A stretch of 64,000 nucleotides of DNA from assembly GCA_922989275.2 (NCBI GenBank), contig OV277856.1, positions 56,588,858 through 56,652,857 of the forward strand, written 5' to 3'. Made by a program: the position numbers and the translations under genes. The notes under the pieces were generated by a model. That model ran no database searches and had not been told where the DNA came from. It saw only the letters and a list, made by a program, of their open reading frames with translations. This DNA is from Gari tellinella (lineage: Eukaryota > Mollusca > Bivalvia > Cardiida > Psammobiidae). Shown one piece after another: positions 1-12,726 of this stretch (within the stretch, counting starts at the first letter, position 1; each line of letters opens with the position of its first letter).

Positions 1-3000
1 ACTCCTGTACAAAAGCCCTTCTTCTTCCTCCATAGAACTCTATAGTAAATTGGCAATATTCTCCTGTCTCTGTCCAGTTCCAGGACCTACCGGTCAATAT
101 AACGACCCTGTTTCCATGGAAAGCAATAACATGGCACCAGAATTAACAAAAGAAAAAGATACCATTAAGGTTCAACTTTTCCACAAATTTCACATTTCTA
201 AGGTCACCGTCAATATTTACAAAATGAAAGTTGATGACCCGCCGCACCACACTCGCATCTCTGACCACATGTTCTCACAAATTAGTTCCAAATAGAACCC
301 AGAAACACCTTTGATTTATCAACAACATCACTATTTCAGCTCAAAAACAAATGGCATCTGCAGTTAATCAGCATTTTCAATAAAAAATATGACCATGAAC
401 ACACACACATCAATTTTTCACTATATAAATTAGGAACTATTTAGGCACCCTACGACCCGAAGCACTTCCGTACAGGTGTGACACCTAAATATGAACTATT
501 TTTTGCCTGATTTGCCTGTTTTTACTCTTATGTCATAGCTATAGGTATTGAAAAATAAAAAAACATGGTGACAGATGTCAAGTTTCCACAACATTTGGCA
601 TTATAGACTGTTTAAAAACAATGTCTAAGTCGCAAAATTGGTAAAAAATCAGCTTTTTGGATTAATTCAACCCGACCGCTAATCTTTGTTTTCGCCCACA
701 TGTAAACTTATTCGAACACTTTTTATGTAAACGAAAGTGTGCGGATAACCCTTTTTGAAAGGAAAATTGCCTTTTCGGGTAAGAAAAATATTGAAACGAC
801 AAAATTCGCCCTTCACGTCTGTCCTAGATAGTAAGGTTTCTCTATGAAAAAAATGCATTTTTTGCCATTTTCACCCAAAATAGCTCCTTTTTTTAGCTAA
901 AAAACGTTTTGAATATGCTGATAGCCATGAATAATATGGAGTACATGAATTTGCAGTGAAAAATAGAAGAAAAACTATGTTTATGACAGATTTGAAGGAA
1001 AAGTGAAAGCTCATTGGTCTTGGACCGGGGTCGAAAATGACCAGGGCCGAATGGTAGCAGCCCCCTTTTTTTCTGAGGAAAACAAGAAAATCAACATTTT
1101 GTGGACCAAAACCTGCAAACCTAATGACATTCAGCTTAAACAGACCTTTAAAGCCTACATAAGGCAAGCACAGAACTTTCTACAGCATTTAAAGAAAAAA
1201 CGTGTGCAGCGGTCTCTTTCTCAAATCGCAGGCGTCACAATTTTAAGTGAAAAAACCTCATTTTTAGCCAAAATTATTACCTGATGCAGCTAAAAATAAC
1301 TTTTCTACCATCACATGTTCATAATTTCCCTAAAATAGCACTCTAAAATTAAAATAAACTGTGACGTCATTTTCCGGAAATCCTTCATATAGGTGTCACT
1401 CCTGTACAAAAGCCCTTCTTCTTCCTCCATAGAACTCTATAGTAAATTGGCAATATTCTCCTGTCTCTGTCAGTTCCAGGACCTACCGGTCAATATAACG
1501 ACCCTGTTTCCATGGAAAGCAATAACATGGCACCAGAATTAACAAAAGAAAAAGATACCATTAAGGTTCAACTTTTCCACAAATTTCACATTTCTAAGGT
1601 CACCGTCAATATTTACAAATGAAAGTTGATGACCCGCCGCACCACACTCGCATCTCTGACCACATGTTCTCACAAATTAGTTCCCAAATAGAACCCAGAA
1701 ACACCTTTGATTTATCAACAACATCACTATTTCAGCTCAAAAACAAATGCATCTGCAGTTAATCAGCATTTTCAATAAAAAATATGACCATGAACACACA
1801 CACATCAATTTTTCACTATATAAATTAGGAACTATTTAGGCACCCTACGACCCGGAAGCACTTCCGTACAGGTGTGACACCTAAATATGAACTATTTTTT
1901 GCCTGATTTGCCTGTTTTTACTCTTATGTCATAGCTATAGGTATTGAAAAATAAAAAAACATGGTGACAGATGTCAAGTTCCACAACATTTGGCATTATA
2001 GACTGTTTAAAAACAATGTCTAAGTCGCAAAATTGGTAAAAAATCAGCTTTTTTGGATTAATTCAACCCGACCGCTAAATCTTTGTTTTCGCCACATGTA
2101 AACTTATTCGAACACTTTTTATGTAAACGAAAGTGTGCGGATAACCCTTTTTGAAAGGAAAATTGCCTTTTCGGGTAAGAAAAATATTGAAACGACAAAA
2201 TTCGCCCTTCACGTCTGTCCTAGATAGTAAGGTTTCTCTATGAAAAAAATGTTTTTTTGCCATTTTCACCCAAAATAGCTCCTTTTTTTTAGCTAAAAAA
2301 CGTTTTGAATATGCTGATAGCCATGAATAATATGGAGTACATGAATTTGCAGTGAAAAATAGAAGAAAAACTATGTTTATGACAGATTTGAAGGAAAAGT
2401 GAAAGCTCATTGGTCTTGGACCGGGGTCGAAAATGACCAGGCCGAATGGTAGCAGCCCCCTTTTTTTCTGAGGAAAAACAAGAAAATCAACATTTTGTGG
2501 ACCAAAACCTGCAAACCTAATGACATTCAGCTTAAACAGACCTTTAAAGCCTACATAAGGCAAGCACAGAACTTTTCTACAGCATTTAAAGAAAAAACGT
2601 GTGCAGCGGTCTCTTTCTCAAATCGCAGGCGTCACAATTTTAAGTGAAAAAACCTCATTTTTAGCCAAAATTATTACCTGATGCAGCTAAAAATAACTTT
2701 TCTACCATCACATGTTCATAATTTCCCTAAAATAGCACTCTAAAATTAAAATAAACTGTGACGTCATTTTCCGGGAAATCCTTCATATAGGTGTCACTCC
2801 TGTACAAAAGCCCCTTCTTCTTCCTCCATAGAACTCTATAGTAAATTGGCAATATTCTCCTGTCTCTGTCCAGTTCCAGGACCTACCGGTCAATATAACG
2901 ACCCTGTTTCCATGGAAAGCAATAACATGGCACCAGAATTAACAAAAGAAAAAGATACCATTAAGGTTCAACTTTTCCACAAATTTCACATTTCTAAGGT

Positions 3001-6000
3001 CACCGTCAATATTTACAAAATGAAAGTTGATGACCCGCCGCACCACACTCGCATCTCTGACCACATGTTCTCACAAATTAGTTCCCAAATAGAACCCAGA
3101 AACACCTTTGATTTATCAACAACATCACTATTTCAGCTCAAAAACAAATGCATCTGCAGTTAATCAGCATTTTCAATAAAAAAATATGACCATGAACACA
3201 CACACATCAATTTTTCACTATATAAATTAGGAACTATTTAGGCACCCTACGACCCGGAAGCACTTCCGTACAGGTGTGACACCTAAATATGAACTATTTT
3301 TTGCCTGATTTGCCTGTTTTTACTCTTATGTCATAGCTATAGGTATTGAAAAATAAAAAAACATGGTGACAGATGTCAAGTTCCACAACATTTGGCATTA
3401 TAGACTGTTTAAAAACAATGTCTAAGTCGCAAAATTGGTAAAAAATCAGCTTTTTGGATTAATTCAACCCGACCGCTAAATCTTTGTTTTCGCCACATGT
3501 AAACTTATTCGAACACTTTTTATGTAAACGAAAGTGTGCGGATAACCCTTTTTGAAAGGAAAATTGCCTTTTCGGGTAAGAAAAATATTGAAACGACAAA
3601 ATTCGCCCTTCACGTCTGTCCTAGATAGTAAGGTTTCTCTATGAAAAAAATGCATTTTTTGCCATTTTCACCCAAAATAGCTCCTTTTTTTAGCTAAAAA
3701 ACGTTTTGAATATCTGATAGCCATGAATAATATGGAGTACATGAATTTGCAGTGAAAAATAGAAGAAAAACTATGTTTATGACAGATTTGAAGGAAAAGT
3801 GAAAGCTCATTGGTCTTGGACCGGGGTCGAAAATGACCAGGCCGAATGGTAGCAGCCCCCTTTTTTTTCTGAGGAAAAACAAGAAAATCAACATTTTGTG
3901 GACCAAAACCTGCAAACCTAATGACATTCAGCTTAAACAGACCTTTAAAGCCTACATAAGGCAAGCACAGAACTTTTCTACAGCATTTAAAGAAAAAACG
4001 TGTGCAGCGGTCTCTTTCTCAAATCGCAGGCGTCACAATTTTAAGTGAAAAACCTCATTTTTAGCCAAAATTATTACCTGATGCAGCTAAAAATAACTTT
4101 TCTACCATCACATGTTCATAATTTCCCTAAAATAGCACTCTAAAATTAAAATAAACTGTGACGTCATTTTCCGGGAAATCCTTCATATAGGTGTCACTCC
4201 TGTACAAAAGCCCTTCTTCTTCCTCCATAGAACTCTATAGTAAATTGGCAATATTCTCCTGTCTCTGTCCAGTTCCAGGACCTACCGGTCAATATAACGA
4301 CCCTGTTTCCATGGAAAGCAATAACATGGCACCAGAATTAACAAAAGAAAAAGATACCATTAAGGTTCAACTTTTCCACAAATTTCACATTTCTAAGGTC
4401 ACCGTCAATATTTACAAAATGAAAGTTGATGACCCGCCGCACCACACTCGCATCTCTGACCACATGTTCTCACAAATTAGTTCCCAAATAGAACCCAGAA
4501 ACACCTTTGATTTATCAACAACATCACTATTTCAGCTCAAAAACAAATGCATCTGCAGTTAATCAGCATTTTCAATAAAAAATATGACCATGAACACACA
4601 CACATCAATTTTTCACTATATAAATTAGGAACTATTTAGGCACCCTACGACCCGGAAGCACTTCCGTACAGGTGTGACACCTAAATATGAACTATTTTTT
4701 GCCTGATTTGCCTGTTTTTACTCTTATGTCATAGCTATAGGTATTGAAAAATAAAAAAACATGGTGACAGATGTCAAGTTCCACAACATTTGGCATTATA
4801 GACTGTTTAAAAACAATGTCTAAGTCGCAAAATTGGTAAAAAATCAGCTTTTTGGATTAATTCAACCCGACCGCTAAATCTTTGTTTTCGCCACATGTAA
4901 ACTTATTCGAACACTTTTTATGTAAACGAAAGTGTGCGGATAACCCTTTTTGAAAGGAAAATTGCCTTTTCGGGTAAGAAAAATATTGAAACGACAAAAT
5001 TCGCCCTTCACGTCTGTCCTAGATAGTAAGGTTTCTCTATGAAAAAAATGCATTTTTTGCCATTTTCACCCAAAATAGCTCCTTTTTTTAGCTAAAAAAC
5101 GTTTTGAATATGCTGATAGCCATGAATAATATGGAGTACATGAATTTGCAGTGAAAAATAGAAGAAAAACTATGTTTATGACAGATTTGAAGGAAAAGTG
5201 AAAGCTCATTGGTCTTGGACCGGGGTCGAAAATGACCAGGCCGAATGGTAGCAGCCCCCTTTTTTTCTGAGGAAAAACAAGAAAATCAACATTTTGTGGA
5301 CCAAAACCTGCAAACCTAATGACATTCAGCTTAAACAGACCTTTAAAGCCTACATAAGGCAAGCACAGAACTTTTCTACAGCATTTAAAGAAAAAACGTG
5401 TGCAGCGGTCTCTTTCTCAAATCGCAGGCGTCACAATTTTAAGTGAAAAACCTCATTTTTAGCCAAAATTATTACCTGATGCAGCTAAAAATAACTTTTC
5501 TACCATCACATGTTCATAATTTCCCTAAAATAGCACTCTAAAATTAAAATAAACTGTGACGTCATTTTCCGGGAAATCCTTCATATAGGTGTCACTCCTG
5601 TACAAAAGCCCTTCTTCTTCCTCCATAGAACTCTATAGTAAATTGGCAATATTCTCCTGTCTCTGTCCAGTTCCAGGACCTACCGGTCAATATAACGACC
5701 CTGTTTCCATGGAAAGCAATAACATGGCACCAGAATTAACAAAAGAAAAAGATACCATTAAGGTTCAACTTTTCCACAAATTTCACATTTCTAAGGTCAC
5801 CGTCAATATTTACAAAATGAAAGTTGATGACCCGCCGCACCACACTCGCATCTCTGACCACATGTTCTCACAAATTAGTTCCCAAATAGAACCCAGAAAC
5901 ACCTTTGATTTATCAACAACATCACTATTTCAGCTCAAAAACAAATGCATCTGCAGTTAATCAGCATTTTCAATAAAAAATATGACCATGAACACACACA

Positions 6001-8876
6001 CATCAATTTTTCACTATATAAATTAGGAACTATTTAGGCACCCTACGACCCGGAAGCACTTCCGTACAGGTGTGACACCTAAATATGAACTATTTTTTGC
6101 CTGATTTGCCTGTTTTTACTCTTATGTCATAGCTATAGGTATTGAAAAATAAAAAAACATGGTGACAGATGTCAAGTTCCACAACATTTGGCATTATAGA
6201 CTGTTTAAAAACAATGTCTAAGTCGCAAAATTGGTAAAAAATCAGCTTTTTGGATTAATTCAACCCGACCGCTAAATCTTTGTTTTCGCCACATGTAAAC
6301 TTATTCGAACACTTTTTATGTAAACGAAAGTGTGCGGATAACCCTTTTTGAAAGGAAAATTGCCTTTTCGGGTAAGAAAAATATTGAAACGACAAAATTC
6401 GCCCTTCACGTCTGTCCTAGATAGTAAGGTTTCTCTATGAAAAAAATGCATTTTTTGCCATTTTCACCCAAAATAGCTCCTTTTTTTAGCTAAAAAACGT
6501 TTTGAATATGCTGATAGCCATGAATAATATGGAGTACATGAATTTGCAGTGAAAAATAGAAGAAAAACTATGTTTATGACAGATTTGAAGGAAAAGTGAA
6601 AGCTCATTGGTCTTGGACCGGGGTCGAAAATGACCAGGCCGAATGGTAGCAGCCCCCTTTTTTTCTGAGGAAAAACAAGAAAATCAACATTTTGTGGACC
6701 AAAACCTGCAAACCTAATGACATTCAGCTTAAACAGACCTTTAAAGCCTACATAAGGCAAGCACAGAACTTTTCTACAGCATTTAAAGAAAAAACGTGTG
6801 CAGCGGTCTCTTTCTCAAATCGCAGGCGTCACAATTTTAAGTGAAAAACCTCATTTTTAGCCAAAATTATTACCTGATGCAGCTAAAAATAACTTTTCTA
6901 CCATCACATGTTCATAATTTCCCTAAAATAGCACTCTAAAATTAAAATAAACTGTGACGTCATTTTCCGGGAAATCCTTCATATAGGTGTCACTCCTGTA
7001 CAAAAGCCCTTCTTCTTCCTCCATAGAACTCTATAGTAAATTGGCAATATTCTCCTGTCTCTGTCCAGTTCCAGGACCTACCGGTCAATATAACGACCCT
7101 GTTTCCATGGAAAGCAATAACATGGCACCAGAATTAACAAAAGAAAAAGATACCATTAAGGTTCAACTTTTCCACAAATTTCACATTTCTAAGGTCACCG
7201 TCAATATTTACAAAATGAAAGTTGATGACCCGCCGCACCACACTCGCATCTCTGACCACATGTTCTCACAAATTAGTTCCCAAATAGAACCCAGAAACAC
7301 CTTTGATTTATCAACAACATCACTATTTCAGCTCAAAAACAAATGCATCTGCAGTTAATCAGCATTTTCAATAAAAAATATGACCATGAACACACACACA
7401 TCAATTTTTCACTATATAAATTAGGAACTATTTAGGCACCCTACGACCCGGAAGCACTTCCGTACAGGTGTGACACCTAAATATGAACTATTTTTTGCCT
7501 GATTTGCCTGTTTTTACTCTTATGTCATAGCTATAGGTATTGAAAAATAAAAAAACATGGTGACAGATGTCAAGTTCCACAACATTTGGCATTATAGACT
7601 GTTTAAAAACAATGTCTAAGTCGCAAAATTGGTAAAAAATCAGCTTTTTGGATTAATTCAACCCGACCGCTAAATCTTTGTTTTCGCCACATGTAAACTT
7701 ATTCGAACACTTTTTATGTAAACGAAAGTGTGCGGATAACCCTTTTTGAAAGGAAAATTGCCTTTTCGGGTAAGAAAAATATTGAAACGACAAAATTCGC
7801 CCTTCACGTCTGTCCTAGATAGTAAGGTTTCTCTATGAAAAAAATGCATTTTTTGCCATTTTCACCCAAAATAGCTCCTTTTTTTAGCTAAAAAACGTTT
7901 TGAATATGCTGATAGCCATGAATAATATGGAGTACATGAATTTGCAGTGAAAAATAGAAGAAAAACTATGTTTATGACAGATTTGAAGGAAAAGTGAAAG
8001 CTCATTGGTCTTGGACCGGGGTCGAAAATGACCAGGCCGAATGGTAGCAGCCCCCTTTTTTTCTGAGGAAAAACAAGAAAATCAACATTTTGTGGACCAA
8101 AACCTGCAAACCTAATGACATTCAGCTTAAACAGACCTTTAAAGCCTACATAAGGCAAGCACAGAACTTTTCTACAGCATTTAAAGAAAAAACGTGTGCA
8201 GCGGTCTCTTTCTCAAATCGCAGGCGTCACAATTTTAAGTGAAAAACCTCATTTTTAGCCAAAATTATTACCTGATGCAGCTAAAAATAACTTTTCTACC
8301 ATCACATGTTCATAATTTCCCTAAAATAGCACTCTAAAATTAAAATAAACTGTGACGTCATTTTCCGGGAAATCCTTCATATAGGTGTCACTCCTGTACA
8401 AAAGCCCTTCTTCTTCCTCCATAGAACTCTATAGTAAATTGGCAATATTCTCCTGTCTCTGTCCAGTTCCAGGACCTACCGGTCAATATAACGACCCTGT
8501 TTCCATGGAAAGCAATAACATGGCACCAGAATTAACAAAAGAAAAAGATACCATTAAGGTTCAACTTTTCCACAAATTTCACATTTCTAAGGTCACCGTC
8601 AATATTTACAAAATGAAAGTTGATGACCCGCCGCACCACACTCGCATCTCTGACCACATGTTCTCACAAATTAGTTCCCAAATAGAACCCAGAAACACCT
8701 TTGATTTATCAACAACATCACTATTTCAGCTCAAAAACAAATGCATCTGCAGTTAATCAGCATTTTCAATAAAAAATATGACCATGAACACACACACATC
8801 AATTTTTCACTATATAAATTAGGAACTATTTAGGCACCCTACGACCCGGAAGCACTTCCGTACAGGTGTGACACCT
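1..8876. repeat. Satellite array, 1398-bp unit, ~6.35 copies
   Basis: Seen: a unit of about 1398 bp repeats head to tail. The landmark ACTCCTGTACAAAAG starts at 1, 1398, 2796, 4196, 5594, 6992 and 8390, so the periods are 1397, 1398, 1400, 1398, 1398 and 1398. Copies from 4196 on look identical; the first three differ by single-base indels. Each unit has two parts: a segment of about 492 bp bracketed by inverted AGGTGTCACTCCTGTAC and GTACAGGTGTGACACCT (for example 1391-1882), and a spacer of about 906 bp. The array ends at 8876, exactly at the right inverted repeat. The left end is outside the window. Repeating 123-aa plus-strand and 98-aa minus-strand ORFs are by-products of the identical units and match no family I know. 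Confidence 0.95.
8383..8876. mobile_element. Terminal-inverted-repeat segment of the last array unit
   Basis: Seen: the last, partial unit begins AGGTGTCACTCCTGTAC at 8383 and ends GTACAGGTGTGACACCT at 8876. The two ends are inverted copies with one mismatch over 17 bp. The sequence after 8876 (TACGTTCAG) differs from what follows the same motif inside the array (AAATATGAAC). Just inside the right end is a perfect hairpin, CGGAAG-CA-CTTCCG (8847-8860), and the last 13 bp AGGTGTGACACCT are self-complementary around a central G. Inference: the repeated unit derives from a transposon with a 3-prime hairpin and short inverted ends, possibly a Helentron-like element. The superfamily is not established. 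Confidence 0.6.
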
Positions 8877-9852
8877 TACGTTCAGTTAATGGGACGAATA
8901 AATAACTTCCGGTTTAGTTTTGTACAGTGATTTCCCTTTTCTGTTGTGAATGTTTTTTCCGTTGAGAGTAGTATTGTCTCGATTATAAAATGTGATTATT
9001 TGATTTTCTCTGGATTAGTTCAGTGTTCTTTTCCACGAGCTGGTATGTCACTTTCTTACGTTATATGAAGTCGCGTATTTTTCCACGAGCATTGTCTTGG
9101 AATCGGGCGCGATTTGGTATGTCATTTTCTAACGTTGTATGAATTCGCGTATTTTTCCACGTGCGTTGTCTTGGAATTAACGATATATTAGTAATATCAA
9201 TTAAACAAACAAAACGTTATATTACGTTATATTGGCGCCTTGTGACAGGGAGGTTTCCTGTGGGGGTATCAATCACCTTTAGTGATAGTTCTTTATTATT
9301 ATTATTATTATTATTACTATTTATTTCCAAGAAAACATCACTAAACTGAAACATTATTTAATATTCATTTTACAGCTGTTTCAGTATTTAAAAATTAATA
9401 ATTGCACTGCCGTTATGACGTAATTACTGTATCCGTTTTCATTTGTTCACATGTGTTTACATTCTATCCGTAAACTGTGAGAGAATAAAATATATTTTCT
9501 TTTCTTATCAGGTTTGCCATTCATTGCCAAAATTATAAATAGCTATCATTTTCTCTATCTTATTGCAATATGTTAATGTTTCATTTCGTTTGGAGAATAA
9601 GATTGTCTGTGTTGATTGTTGACATTCTTACTGTTACTGTCTGTAGATGTTAGGAGACGGCTCATTATTTATAAAGGACGAAGATATGGTAATACGCACT
9701 AGTTTGAAATATCTCAGTCGTGCACTGTTAAGCTTTGATAGCTCAAACTTGCTGATATGTACATATACTATGTAGGTTTTGTATGCTTTAACTAGTAAAC
9801 CGCTAAAACTTCAAATGAGAAATTCCAGTTTTGAATTACGCCGAGTCTATAA
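8877..9852. other. Unique flank of the satellite, no gene seen
   Basis: No supported gene. Two things are visible. A short imperfect tandem duplication (9042-9104 and 9116-9177) has units beginning GGTATGTCA and ending CTTGGAAT, about 74 bp apart. A (TTA)n microsatellite lies at about 9292-9316, directly after the motif ATCACCTTTAGTGATAG. That motif recurs at about 34673, so it belongs to an interspersed repeat. Confidence 0.6.
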
Positions 9853-10035
9853 TGGACTATTTAGGGTTGATGTTTACAATATAATACAATATGATAAACG
9901 GTGTAGGTCCTGATCAGAGGGATACTTTACCCTCTGATCCGGATCTGCACTGTTTGCATATGACAAAGTGTACTCTACATGTGTACACTGTTTGTAAAGG
10001 ACGAGTATACTAGTGGTTAGAGCTCATTGGGTTTA
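9853..10035. mobile_element. MITE family K copy with hairpin core
   Basis: Seen: a segment running from GGACTATTTAGGGTT to GCTCATTGGGTTTA, with a central imperfect hairpin (9901-9957) whose stem is CTGATCAGAGGG...CCCTCTGATC. Similar segments with the same order of motifs occur at about 49960-50135 and, interrupted by another element, at 27028-27465. No clear target-site duplication is visible, so the exact ends are approximate. Confidence 0.55.
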
Positions 10036-10067
10036 ACAATTTAATAATAGAAGTCCATTATGACTTG

Positions 10068-10265
10068 GAGATACGTTGGATTATTATCCCCTGCCGAAAG
10101 GCAGAGGGATACTGTTTTAGGTCTGTCCGTCCGGCTGTCCGTCCGTCCGTCACGCTGTCCGTCACGTTGTCCGTCCGCAACTGTATCTCTGAAACCGATA
10201 AACTGATTTGGATGAAACTTGGTATAGTTATTTGTCATCATAGGAACACCGAAGGAAATTTAAAA
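10068..10265 (+). repeat. Interspersed repeat with GTCC-rich tract
   Basis: Seen: CCCTGCCGAAAGGCAGAGGG is followed by an impure (GTCC)n/(GTCAC) tract (about 10121-10176), then the motif TGATTTGGATGAAACTTGG. From general knowledge, this combination is a common interspersed repeat in mollusc genomes; the source element is not identified. It has no protein-coding potential beyond chance ORFs on both strands. Confidence 0.6.
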
Positions 10266-10294
10266 AAAATCAGAAATTTTTAGGAATTTAAGAG

Positions 10295-10800
10295 TTTTCT
10301 GCCCTTTTTGTGTTAAAAATGCCATATTTAACAGTTTTTACACTCTAGCAACTACAGTATTCAACATATTTTGTTTATACTTGCACACAATGTCTATAAG
10401 TACAAGTTCTTGAAGGTGTGCAATTATTGTCAAAAAGGATACTTGTGACAAGAGTTATCTGCCCTTGATGTACTTAGAAATGCTAGAAAATGCTAGAAAA
10501 TGCTTTATTTTGGTATTGTTTACATACTAGTGTCTATAAATATGCAGGTATTTTGATAAAAACTTTCTTGAACTATGTATGGCTATTAGTTTCCAAATGA
10601 ATTTGATTATTGTTGAAAACGGAGAAACTAGTCAAGAGTTATCTGCCCTTGATAAGTAAAAAAAGCCATATTTAACAGTTTTTACTCTCTGAATGGATTT
10701 AAATTATACTTGCACACAATGTTTATAAGTAAAAGTTCTTGAAGGTGTGCACTTATTGTCAAAAATGGATACTTGTGGCAAGAGTTATCTGCCCTTGATG
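10295..10800 (+). repeat. Pair of diverged direct repeats, ~170 bp each
   Basis: Seen: two copies (about 10295-10470 and 10633-10800) share the ordered motifs CCATATTTAACAGTTTTTAC, CTTGCACACAATGT, AAGTTCTTGAAGGTGTGCA, GGATACTTGTG and GAGTTATCTGCCCTTGATG. They are separated by about 160 bp containing short AAATGCTAG repeats. Together with the GTCC repeat just upstream they probably form one larger interspersed repeat. Confidence 0.65.
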
Positions 10801-11317
10801 AAACGGCGTTATGTACAAAATTGAATGGATTTTTATAAAACTTTGTAAAAAAGCTTTTGAATGTTGATCTTTAAAGACAGGTGATCACCATTTGCCCCTT
10901 CCTCCCACAATAAAGTTTGCCACTTTCTTCTCGACAATCGCTGCGGCAGGGGATATCAGCTCCAATGTGCTTGTTTTAAACGTTTTAGCTTCGGAACTTC
11001 AGAACAGGTTGAAGTCCGACTTCAGCAAATTCGAGTTGTCACGATCAATTGTTATTCATTTGATTCAAGTAACGAGGAAAAGGTCTTAGAGCCATGCAAA
11101 CAGTATAGACATTTGCACTGCTGTGTTGGAGTGTGTCGTTTAATCATTAATGACTTGGTTCATTTCATATACAGGTATGATTCAATTAGTATTTCATGCA
11201 CTGGTTTAAAATGGTGACACGTTCTTTGGTAGCATTTGATATTGCAGTAGTGCATTTTCAACACTTTATTTTATATCAACATTCTCTATACTGCTGGTGA
11301 AGTTGTGATTACTGTTG
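10801..11317. other. No feature recognised
   Basis: About 500 bp with no gene and no clear repeat structure visible by eye. Confidence 0.4.
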
Positions 11318-11390
11318 CAAACAGTTTGGATCGAGAAGAGACGCCGAGTAACTCGGCAACTCGGCGTCTCATCTGGGTACAAACTGGTTG
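11318..11390. repeat. Palindromic hairpin core (P element)
   Basis: Seen: CAAACAGTTTGGAT at the left, an inner GAGACGCCGAGT...ACTCGGCGTCTC stem, and ACAAACTGGTTG at the right. It is a diverged copy of the hairpin found inside families A, C, E, F, G and K. No distinct transposon ends are visible around it. Confidence 0.7.
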
Positions 11391-11493
11391 ACTCTCTGAT
11401 TCTATATTCTTAAACAAAATGCTTCTCAATTAATTTTGAGAGATGTTGCGGACGAAAAACTTTGCGGACGGCATTTACATAGAATGTAGAAGG

Positions 11494-11679
11494 TTAACCC
11501 TTATCCTGTCGTCTGCAAAATATGTTAAATTTAGATATATACATTTTTTAAGTAAAGAAACCTAAAGACGAGTGTCAAACAGTTTGGATCCAGATCAGAC
11601 GCCGCGTTACGCGGCGGCTGATCTGGGTCTAAACTGTTTGCAAAAATCAATAAAGTCGCCACCAGCAGGCAAAGGGTTA
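11494..11679. mobile_element. MITE family E-like copy (TTAA type)
   Basis: Seen: begins TTAACCCTTATCCTGTCGTC and ends GGCAAAGGGTTA, with the hairpin core at 11575-11641 (CAAACAGTTTGGATCCAGATCAGACG and its inverse). TTAA with CCC-type ends is the signature of piggyBac-like elements (established knowledge). The right TTAA has decayed to TTAC. Confidence 0.65.
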
Positions 11680-11984
11680 CAACATTGAAGACGCCTTTGC
11701 TTTCCAGGGGCACAAAACCAATGACGTGGTTACATACATGTAAAATGAAAACTTCATCTAGAGTTTAAATCATCTCACTTTTGATACATCCTTTGTTTTT
11801 ATTTACTTTTTGTACTGGAAACTCGTTTCGGGAATAAAGTTATTTTCATTTAACAATAGAGCAGCAACACCGTTTCTAAAGCATAGAATTTCTCCGGTTT
11901 TTTATTCAAAGCTTGCATACTTATGTAAATGGCATAATTAGAGCGGACGCTTAAAGCTTATCGAGAACCCCTCTATTAACAGTA

Positions 11985-12165
11985 TTAACCCATTTTCGCC
12001 AAGTGGGTTCTTCCATCCTTATATATTGGAGCAGTCCATTTTTCATTATAAAGGGTTGTCTGGTCTAAAGTTTCATTTTATTTTCATTTTATATTGAAAT
12101 TCCTATCAGCAAACAGTGTAGACTCTGATCAGAATCTAAACTATTTGCCTATGTCGCCTTTATAA
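11985..12165. mobile_element. MITE family G copy
   Basis: Seen: ACCCATTTTCGCCAAGTGGG, then TTTATATTGAAATTCCTATCAGC, then a shortened hairpin core (12109-12149) and GCCTATGTCGCC. A second copy in the opposite orientation lies at about 22080-22235. The hairpin here has lost its inner stem (GACTCTGATCAGAATC). Confidence 0.5.
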
Positions 12166-12175
12166 GAAGCATACT

Positions 12176-12425
12176 TACAGTGGAGAATCTGTTATTCGTT
12201 CCCGTTTAAACGCAAAGGTACGCAAACGCAAAGCACTAAAACGTAGAAAATAACAAGTTTTGGACAATTCTGATAATTCTTGTTTATCTTGGTGGCAAAC
12301 AGTTTGGAGCCTGATCAGACGCCGGGTTACCCGGCGTCTGATCTGGCTCCAAACTGTTTGCACTGCAAATAATGGTTTTAGCGTAAACGCTTTTATTGGG
12401 AAAGAATAACAGATTCTCCACTGTA
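12176..12425 (+). mobile_element. MITE family A, full-length 250-bp copy
   Basis: Seen: TA target on both sides and terminal inverted repeats of about 26 bp (CAGTGGAGAATCTGTTATTC...). Internally there is GTTTAAACGCAAA, a GGTGGCAAACAGTTTGGAGCC hairpin with inner stem GATCAGACGCCGGG/CCCGGCGTCTGATC, and AGCGTAAACGC before the right end. Established knowledge: TA target plus CAGT-type ends indicates Tc1/mariner-class mobilisation. No transposase is encoded. Nine copies of exactly 250 bp (counting both TAs) occur in the window. Confidence 0.9.
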
Positions 12426-12726
12426 CAAATACATCAAGTACAATGAGAAAACAATAATCTAGCTGTTGAATAAAGATATTGCCATTCGGAGCGACTAGCT
12501 CTATAATAAATCAGATAACAACATGTTTTTTAAATGATATCAAAGCACTAAGTAAAGTTGGTACAGTCCTGAGTTCCGCCAGGCCCATCTTTAAATGTTA
12601 CACTTGAATAAAAATCTGAATCCCATTCTGCTGCATGTCGGTGCCTCAAATAATGTACCCATTGAATGGTAAAATTAACCCTTCTTGAAATCGTGATACC
12701 GGTAAGTTAACTCTCGGAAGTTTTAT

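Noticed and set aside
871..8158. Repeated 98-aa minus-strand ORFs in every array unit, and 123-aa plus-strand ORFs (for example 4191-4562)
   Set aside because: They recur only because the units are identical, overlap on both strands in part, resemble no family I know, and change length with each one-base indel in the early units.
10121..10176. (GTCC)n-rich tract considered as a CRISPR-like or regulatory array
   Set aside because: It is simple sequence inside a eukaryotic interspersed repeat with no repeat-spacer layout.
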